Shown piece by piece: positions 7,339 to 12,252 of a stretch of 12,252 bases of DNA (positions within the stretch are counted from its first letter, which is position 1; every line of letters begins with the position of its first letter). The notes beneath the pieces were generated by a model, which saw only the letters and a list, made by a program, of their open reading frames with translations, had not been told where the DNA came from and did no database searches. Source of the stretch: Chitinophagaceae bacterium. Its GTDB lineage: Bacteria > Bacteroidota > Bacteroidia > Chitinophagales > Chitinophagaceae. The translations under genes were made by a program, and so were the position numbers. Where the stretch lies: positions 1 through 12,252 of the forward strand of contig CANCKV010000035.1 of NCBI GenBank assembly GCA_947378615.1, in the 5' to 3' direction.

Positions 7339-10300
7339 TTAGAAAGTAATGTTTGCTCCAAAAGTTATTGTTTTAGCCCTCGGATAAACTGAAAAATCAA
7401 AACCAGGCGTCAAAGCACTTGGTCTTGCATTTACTTCAGGGTCAAAACCTGAATACTTTGTCCAAGTAATCAAATTTTGACTTGCAAAATAGACTCTAAA
7501 GTTTTTAAACGCTTTAAGCCTCTTAATCAATTTATTTGAAAGATTATAACCAATTGATACAGTCTTCACACGTAGATAGGAGCCATCCTCTACACATCTC
7601 GACCAATAATAACTACCAGGATTAGATGAGTTTGCTTTTGGCATATCATTCGTTTGGTTTGTGGGACTCCACCTATTCACATAAGACTTATACATATTTA
7701 AGCTGGAATATGGATTATTTGGGGAACCATTTTCGAAAATTAATCGGTTGGCATTGTAAATATCATTTCCAAAAGACCATTGTAATAGGACACTGACATC
7801 AAAATTGTAAAAGGTAAAATTATTATTAATCCCCCCAAAGTGTATTGGATTCCCCCTACCAATGACAGTTCGGTCAGCAGCAGTAATAACACCATCACCA
7901 TTCAAATCTTTTAGCTTTACACTTCCAGGAGTAGGCAAAGTAGTACGACTTGGATAGCTTGTTGGAATATTACCCTTGAGGGTGTAGGTACCTGTTGGCG
8001 ACTTGTCATAATCAGCATATTGATAAACGCCATCTGACAGATACCCAAACATCTGTCCAAGAGGTTGACCCACTTTTGCTATATACAAAGGCGATGAATT
8101 GTAATTGCCATTCCAAGCTACCGTCCCATATTTTTCTTCCTCATTTACCCCTAACGCCAACACTTTATTTTGATTGAATGATATATTGAAATTACTTGTC
8201 CAAGTGAATTTGGAGGTTTTGATATTCACCGTTGATAAGGATATTTCCAAACCCCTATTTTGTATTTTGCCTATATTCATATAGACATTAGGAAGACCCG
8301 CAGAACCTGGCAAAGATGTATTCAGAATCAAATCTGAAGTCACCTTATTATAATAGTCAATGCTGACTTCCATTTTTCCATCTAAAAAATCAGCATCAAT
8401 TCCAATATTACTTTGTTTGGTGGTTTCCCATTTCAAATACTTATTTCCCAATGATGAAAAATTAGTAAACGGAGTAAATGTATTATTGACTGATAAATAG
8501 GGATTATTTAAAGAAGAGTAGGTAACATAATCACTCACCCTATTATTACCTGTTAAGCCATATCCCACTCTTAATTTTAAATCCATGAGAGGGGATAACT
8601 TCTCCATAAAACTTTCTTTGGTTATACGCCAAGCAGCAGAAAAAGAGGGAAAATATGCCCATCTGTTTTCTTGGCTGAATTTCGATGACCCATCAGCCCT
8701 ATAAGAAGCACTAACCAAATATCTGGTATCATAATCATATTGTACTCTCCCAAGAACTGAAACAAGGGTATTTTCACTTGCAGTTGTTGTGTAGATTCCA
8801 GGAACTCCTTGCCCCAAACCATTTATACCCAAACTCTCATTAGGTATATTGGTGGCACTCCCCCCCTTTGAAAAAGATTTCGTGTCTTGTTCAGTTAACC
8901 CTGTCAAAATATTAAGATGATGTTTTCTTGCTATTGTCTTATTGTAAGTTAATGTATTTTCATTCGTAAAATTTACGTTCGTATGGTTATTAAAACTTCC
9001 ATTTACACCATTTGGATTTGTAGGGCTAATTCTACCTTTACTCGTTAACGAGTTATAGAAATCCTCCTTAACTGTATTTGTTTGACTAAACCCAGCCGAA
9101 ACCCTAAACTTCAAACCAGAAATAACCTGATAGTCTAAATATAAATTTGACACCAAGTTATAATTATCATTTTTATGGTATTCATTTTTTGAATTGGTTA
9201 ATGGATTATAAACACCTGTGGTACTAGCCAAATCCCAATTGGGATTATCAAGATTAATGTTGAGAGAATCAAAATTTCCAGTATATGGGACTGGAATATA
9301 CCCCCACACACTTGACATTAAATAGGATGTACCACCCGACAAACCTGACGTTCCACTACCAGTAGGAGAAACTCCATATTGATTGGTATAGGTAAAAGTG
9401 GAATTTAAACCCATTCTAACTTTGGGGGTTAAGGTTTGGTCAACATTTATTTTTAATTGATAACGCTTAAATCCAGAATTAATCATAATTCCTTCCTGAT
9501 TGGCATAATTGCCTGAAAAATTATACTTGGTTTTTTCATTTCCACCCCTCACAGCCAAGTACCCATTAATAAAAGGTGCTGGAGCACCAAATACTTTGTC
9601 CTGCAAATCAACCCCCTTTACATTTTTATACTTGTTCATTACTTGAGTTACCAAAGAAGTGTCACCGCCTGTAGGTTTCAGTAATGTGAGTAATGTGTTA
9701 GTTGGATTAAGTTCATAAATATATTGAACATACTCATAGGGATTCATCAATGGTATACGTTTCGTTATGTTTTGGGTAGAACGATGGGCTTGAAATTCGA
9801 TAATTGGAGCACCTAATTTTCCTTTTTTTGTTGTTATTAGAATCACTCCATTTGCACCTCTTGCTCCATAAATGGCCGTTGCAGATGCATCCTTTAAAAT
9901 TTCCATCGACTCAATCTCAGCAGGATTTAGCATGTTATTATCAGGATTCTCTATTGGAAAACCATCAATGACATATAAAGGGGAATTATCTTGTGTAACA
10001 GAATTGTTGCCTCTAATGACAATATTAGAGGCAGAACCCGGCTGTCCGTCAGGGGAAACAATTGTTACTCCCGCCACCCTACCTGCCAAAGCATCTTCGA
10101 AGGAAACAACGGGTGCCTTTTGCAATTCCGTCATATTCACTTTTGCAGCTGCAATAGTTAAGTCTTTTTTTCTAATTGTACGATCATAGCCAATTACCAC
10201 CACTTCTTCAATTGATTTTGTAATTGGTATTAAACTTACAAGAATTTCTTTTTTCCCATCAAGAAACAGTTCAATTCTACTATATCCAATAAAACTAATC

Positions 10301-10899
10301 CCTAAAGAAGCTTTCCCATCCTTTACTCGAATTCGAAATTCTCCTTTGTTATTAGTTTTTGCCTTACTATTTGTTCCATTTTCAGAAACTGTTGCTCCTT
10401 CAAGTGGCATACCATTTTCATCATTGACGATACCTGTTACAACATAATCAGGGGGGGATTCATTGGTACTTTCTATAACCGATAAGTTAATCTCATTTTC
10501 AATATTTGCTATTGATTTTTCCTTTATTACAATATAATTACCTGAGATAGTATATAAAAAACTTTGGTTTTTGAAAATCATACTCAACACTGTATTGATG
10601 TCAGCATTTTGAACAGTTATTGATATTGGTTTCATAGAGGAAATATGTTCCCTTGTGTAAACAAAGTTATAATTACTCTGACCTTCTATTTCTTTAAATA
10701 CAGTGGGAAGAGTAGCGTTTTTAAGCGAAAGATTGATTTTTTGAGCATACAATTCCCTTCCATTTACAGGTAGGCAACCAATTACAATTAGAAAAATGAC
10801 AAGCCGCATAATCAAATCAATTTTATTCAGTGCCTTATTTTGTTGACACAAATTATTTTCTCGAAAACAATTTGTGTCGAAACAATCGCAAAATTTCAT
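7339..10899 (-). CDS. SusC/RagA-family TonB-dependent transporter with STN signalling domain
   Basis: A 1186-residue outer-membrane transporter, complete. From the N-terminus: a 30-residue extension; a signal peptide at about 31-52 (MRLVIFLIVIGCLPVNG...YAQ); an STN domain at about 54-127; a carboxypeptidase-regulatory-like domain at about 153-226 (VVTGIVNDENGMPLEGATV); a TonB-box-like EEVVVIGYD (231-239); the plug domain at about 248-358 (VIRGNNS, PLYVIDGFPI, ILKDASATAIYGARGANG); then the beta barrel with the conserved DLNGDGVITAADRTVIG loop and a terminal Phe. The STN domain marks it as a transducer that can signal to a FecR anti-sigma factor, and one is encoded just upstream. Start is uncertain: ATG at 10899 is preceded by AAGG only one base away, while ATG at 10809 (M31) begins right at the signal peptide and leaves the hairpin at 10840-10885 in the leader. 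Confidence 0.96.
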   Translation of the reverse strand: MKFCDCFDTNCFRENNLCQQNKALNKIDLIMRLVIFLIVIGCLPVNGRELYAQKINLSLKNATLPTVFKEIEGQSNYNFVYTREHISSMKPISITVQNADINTVLSMIFKNQSFLYTISGNYIVIKEKSIANIENEINLSVIESTNESPPDYVVTGIVNDENGMPLEGATVSENGTNSKAKTNNKGEFRIRVKDGKASLGISFIGYSRIELFLDGKKEILVSLIPITKSIEEVVVIGYDRTIRKKDLTIAAAKVNMTELQKAPVVSFEDALAGRVAGVTIVSPDGQPGSASNIVIRGNNSVTQDNSPLYVIDGFPIENPDNNMLNPAEIESMEILKDASATAIYGARGANGVILITTKKGKLGAPIIEFQAHRSTQNITKRIPLMNPYEYVQYIYELNPTNTLLTLLKPTGGDTSLVTQVMNKYKNVKGVDLQDKVFGAPAPFINGYLAVRGGNEKTKYNFSGNYANQEGIMINSGFKRYQLKINVDQTLTPKVRMGLNSTFTYTNQYGVSPTGSGTSGLSGGTSYLMSSVWGYIPVPYTGNFDSLNINLDNPNWDLASTTGVYNPLTNSKNEYHKNDNYNLVSNLYLDYQVISGLKFRVSAGFSQTNTVKEDFYNSLTSKGRISPTNPNGVNGSFNNHTNVNFTNENTLTYNKTIARKHHLNILTGLTEQDTKSFSKGGSATNIPNESLGINGLGQGVPGIYTTTASENTLVSVLGRVQYDYDTRYLVSASYRADGSSKFSQENRWAYFPSFSAAWRITKESFMEKLSPLMDLKLRVGYGLTGNNRVSDYVTYSSLNNPYLSVNNTFTPFTNFSSLGNKYLKWETTKQSNIGIDADFLDGKMEVSIDYYNKVTSDLILNTSLPGSAGLPNVYMNIGKIQNRGLEISLSTVNIKTSKFTWTSNFNISFNQNKVLALGVNEEEKYGTVAWNGNYNSSPLYIAKVGQPLGQMFGYLSDGVYQYADYDKSPTGTYTLKGNIPTSYPSRTTLPTPGSVKLKDLNGDGVITAADRTVIGRGNPIHFGGINNNFTFYNFDVSVLLQWSFGNDIYNANRLIFENGSPNNPYSSLNMYKSYVNRWSPTNQTNDMPKANSSNPGSYYWSRCVEDGSYLRVKTVSIGYNLSNKLIKRLKAFKNFRVYFASQNLITWTKYSGFDPEVNARPSALTPGFDFSVYPRAKTITFGANITF
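10840..10885 (-). promoter_or_regulatory. Long near-perfect stem-loop at the susC 5' end
   Basis: On the minus strand, GACACAAATT (10878-10869) pairs fully with AATTTGTGTC (10854-10845). The helix continues through one G-U pair and four further pairs (TTTT/AAAA) to a CGAG tetraloop, giving 15 stacked pairs. Beyond a two-base bulge, TTGTT and AACAA add five outer pairs. There is no T-run after it, so it is not a normal terminator. It falls in codons 5-20 of the longest susC frame and ends 30 bases before the alternative ATG at 10809. It could be an mRNA structure controlling susC translation or stability, or a palindromic protein-binding site; function is inference. Confidence 0.6.
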
Positions 10900-10981
10900 A
10901 CCTTAGCCAATTCAAACGGTTAATTAATTAAATACATCTTCTTGAAACGAGATTAAAATTTGTTATTTAACTGAAATATAG

Positions 10982-11006
10982 CCGTCTCGTCTGGTACACG
11001 AGGCGG
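10982..11006 (-). terminator. Hairpin between the FecR-like gene and susC; possible terminator or attenuator
   Basis: The arms are CCGTCTCGT (10982-10990) and ACGAGGCGG (10998-11006), with a 7-base loop. Read as minus-strand RNA this gives eight pairs with one A-C mismatch; read as plus-strand RNA it is nine pairs with one G-U. On the minus strand it is followed by CTATATTTC, a poor U-tract. It lies about 94 bases after the FecR-like stop and about 80 before the susC ATG, where a terminator for the sigma/FecR transcript or an attenuator of read-through would be expected. The rest of this 200-base gap is AT-rich with no clear promoter. Confidence 0.4.
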
Positions 11007-11099
11007 TTTCTTATTACTGATTTAAATGATTTAGAGTGATTAGAATGATAGGCTCAACCCTAAACTTTTCACAATACAATTAATTCAAGTAATTTCAGT

Positions 11100-12252
11100 T
11101 TACTTTGAGACAATCACATTATTTCCTTCTATTTTAAAGTGAACAACATCGGTAAGTTCCAATACCTGTAACAATTCTGAAAGGTTTTCATGTCTTGATA
11201 TCTTGGCAACAAATGAAAAATCAATTGAATCCTTGTATATTACCTTTACATTATACACTTTTTCCACTTCCTTCATTATCGTAGCTATATCATCTCCATT
11301 AAAATAAAACTGTTCATCTTTCCACGCTGTCACCTTTTTCAAATCAACGTCATTGCTTAAATCAAACTTCTTTGCTTTTATTGCCACTTGCTGACCGGGA
11401 GTCAGAATCTGCTTTTCCTGACCCTTATAAACATGAACCGAGCCCTCTAATAGAGTTACCTTTACAATATTGTCTTCTGAATAAGCATTAACATTAAAAT
11501 GAGTACCTAATACTTTTACCATTAAATCATTATGAGAAACATAGAATGGTTTCAACTTATTCTTTGAAACTTCAAAATAGGCTTCTCCATTAATTGACAC
11601 CTTCCGCTCCTTTCCAATAAATGAAATAGGGAATGTGATGGAAGAACCGGCATTCAACCAAACAAAACTACCATCTGACAATAAAATCTTTTGCAATTTG
11701 CTTCCATAAGGAACCGAAAGCGTATTATAGATGAGTGTATCAGTTTCAGTACCAACGTAACTTATAAGTCCGTTCTTATCTTTAATTACACTCATTTTAT
11801 TTTGGGTGGCGACTAATCCTTCGGTAATATTATTTAAGAATATTTTGGTACCACCTGCTAGGAGGATAGAAGACTTATTGGTTTCTGGAGCTTTTACATC
11901 ATTTTTGTATTTTGATTTATTTAGGATAACATTACGATCATTTATGGGTTTATTGGTTTGATAGAAAAGATAAGTACCTACCATCAATAGAATTAAGGCT
12001 GCTGCAACAACGTATTTCATTAAGCGTTGTCTGATATTAATTGATTGATTGATATTTTGCACAGAAGAATCTGAATCAGATTCATTAGTGGTGACTAAAT
12101 TAATCTCTTGCTGAATACTTAACCACAATTCGTGTATCTCAACATTATCAAGAGTTGATTTTATATCGGAATTATTAATTTCATCCCAATTCTCCTTCAT
12201 CCAACTTCTTACTACAAAATCATTTTCTGGAGCTAACAACCATTTTACTATA
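11100..12252 (-). CDS. FecR-family anti-sigma factor, 5' end beyond window
   Basis: Inner-membrane regulator that holds an ECF sigma factor and receives a signal from a TonB-dependent transducer. The frame is open to the window edge: four codons (I-V-K-W) precede the TTG at 12239, so that TTG is probably internal and the real start lies outside. Counting from this TTG: cytoplasmic anti-sigma region at about 1-72, a single membrane helix at about 75-94 (YVVAAALILLMVGTYLF), the periplasmic FecR domain at about 174-270 (VPYGSKLQKILLSDGSFVWLNAGS, GEAYFEVSKN, VKVLGTHFNVNAYSED), and the C-terminal DUF4974 STN-like domain at about 310-378 (FYFNGDDIATIMKEVEKVYNV). Stop is TAA at 11102-11100. The susC product downstream carries the STN domain expected of its partner. 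The matching sigma factor gene should lie just upstream, outside the window. Confidence 0.93.
   Translation of the reverse strand, partial: IVKWLLAPENDFVVRSWMKENWDEINNSDIKSTLDNVEIHELWLSIQQEINLVTTNESDSDSSVQNINQSINIRQRLMKYVVAAALILLMVGTYLFYQTNKPINDRNVILNKSKYKNDVKAPETNKSSILLAGGTKIFLNNITEGLVATQNKMSVIKDKNGLISYVGTETDTLIYNTLSVPYGSKLQKILLSDGSFVWLNAGSSITFPISFIGKERKVSINGEAYFEVSKNKLKPFYVSHNDLMVKVLGTHFNVNAYSEDNIVKVTLLEGSVHVYKGQEKQILTPGQQVAIKAKKFDLSNDVDLKKVTAWKDEQFYFNGDDIATIMKEVEKVYNVKVIYKDSIDFSFVAKISRHENLSELLQVLELTDVVHFKIEGNNVIVSK

Noticed and set aside
9872..10189. A 105-codon plus-strand open frame opposite the SusC plug domain
   Set aside because: It is antisense to a strongly conserved coding region, has no recognisable motif or ribosome binding site, and is explained as a shadow of the transporter gene.
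12237..12239. TTG as the true start of the FecR-like protein
   Set aside because: The frame continues upstream to the window edge, and the usual anti-sigma N-terminus appears cut, so the start is more likely outside the window.

Overview
The window looks like a piece of a Bacteroidota chromosome, most likely from the Chitinophagaceae or Sphingobacteriaceae side of the phylum. The base composition is AT-rich and every supported gene lies on the minus strand. The gene families are diagnostic: a FecR-type anti-sigma factor with a C-terminal STN-like domain, a SusC-type TonB-dependent transporter with an N-terminal STN signalling domain, a SusD-type lipoprotein, a DUF5017-like lipoprotein, and a very long Ser/Thr/Asn/Gly-rich secreted surface protein. 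I found no tRNA, rRNA, CRISPR array, insertion sequence or integrase.

Layout in the direction of transcription, from high to low coordinates. (1) 12252-11100: FecR-like anti-sigma factor. Its frame is still open at the window edge, so the true start and probably its partner ECF sigma factor lie outside. (2) 11099-10900: a 200-base gap holding an imperfect hairpin at 10982-11006. (3) 10899-7339: SusC-like transporter. Its first 30 codons overlap a long, almost perfect stem-loop at 10840-10885, and a second possible start (ATG at 10809) sits just before the signal peptide. (4) 7317-5719: SusD-like lipoprotein, 21 bases after susC. (5) 5725-4754: DUF5017-like lipoprotein whose start overlaps the susD stop codon. 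(6) 4753-4618: 136-base gap. (7) 4617 to the left edge: a single uninterrupted frame of 1539 codons encoding a secreted, repeat-rich adhesin-like protein whose C-terminus is outside the window.

The likely logic is as follows. An ECF sigma factor (not seen) is held by FecR at the inner membrane. Substrate binding at the SusC/SusD complex is signalled through the SusC STN domain to FecR, releasing sigma and inducing the operon. SusD and the DUF5017-like protein would be surface-exposed substrate-binding lipoproteins. No carbohydrate-active enzyme or peptidase is present, so the substrate cannot be named. The giant surface protein may be co-transcribed or merely adjacent. The points most worth checking are the stem-loop at the start of susC, and the modular, internally duplicated adhesin.
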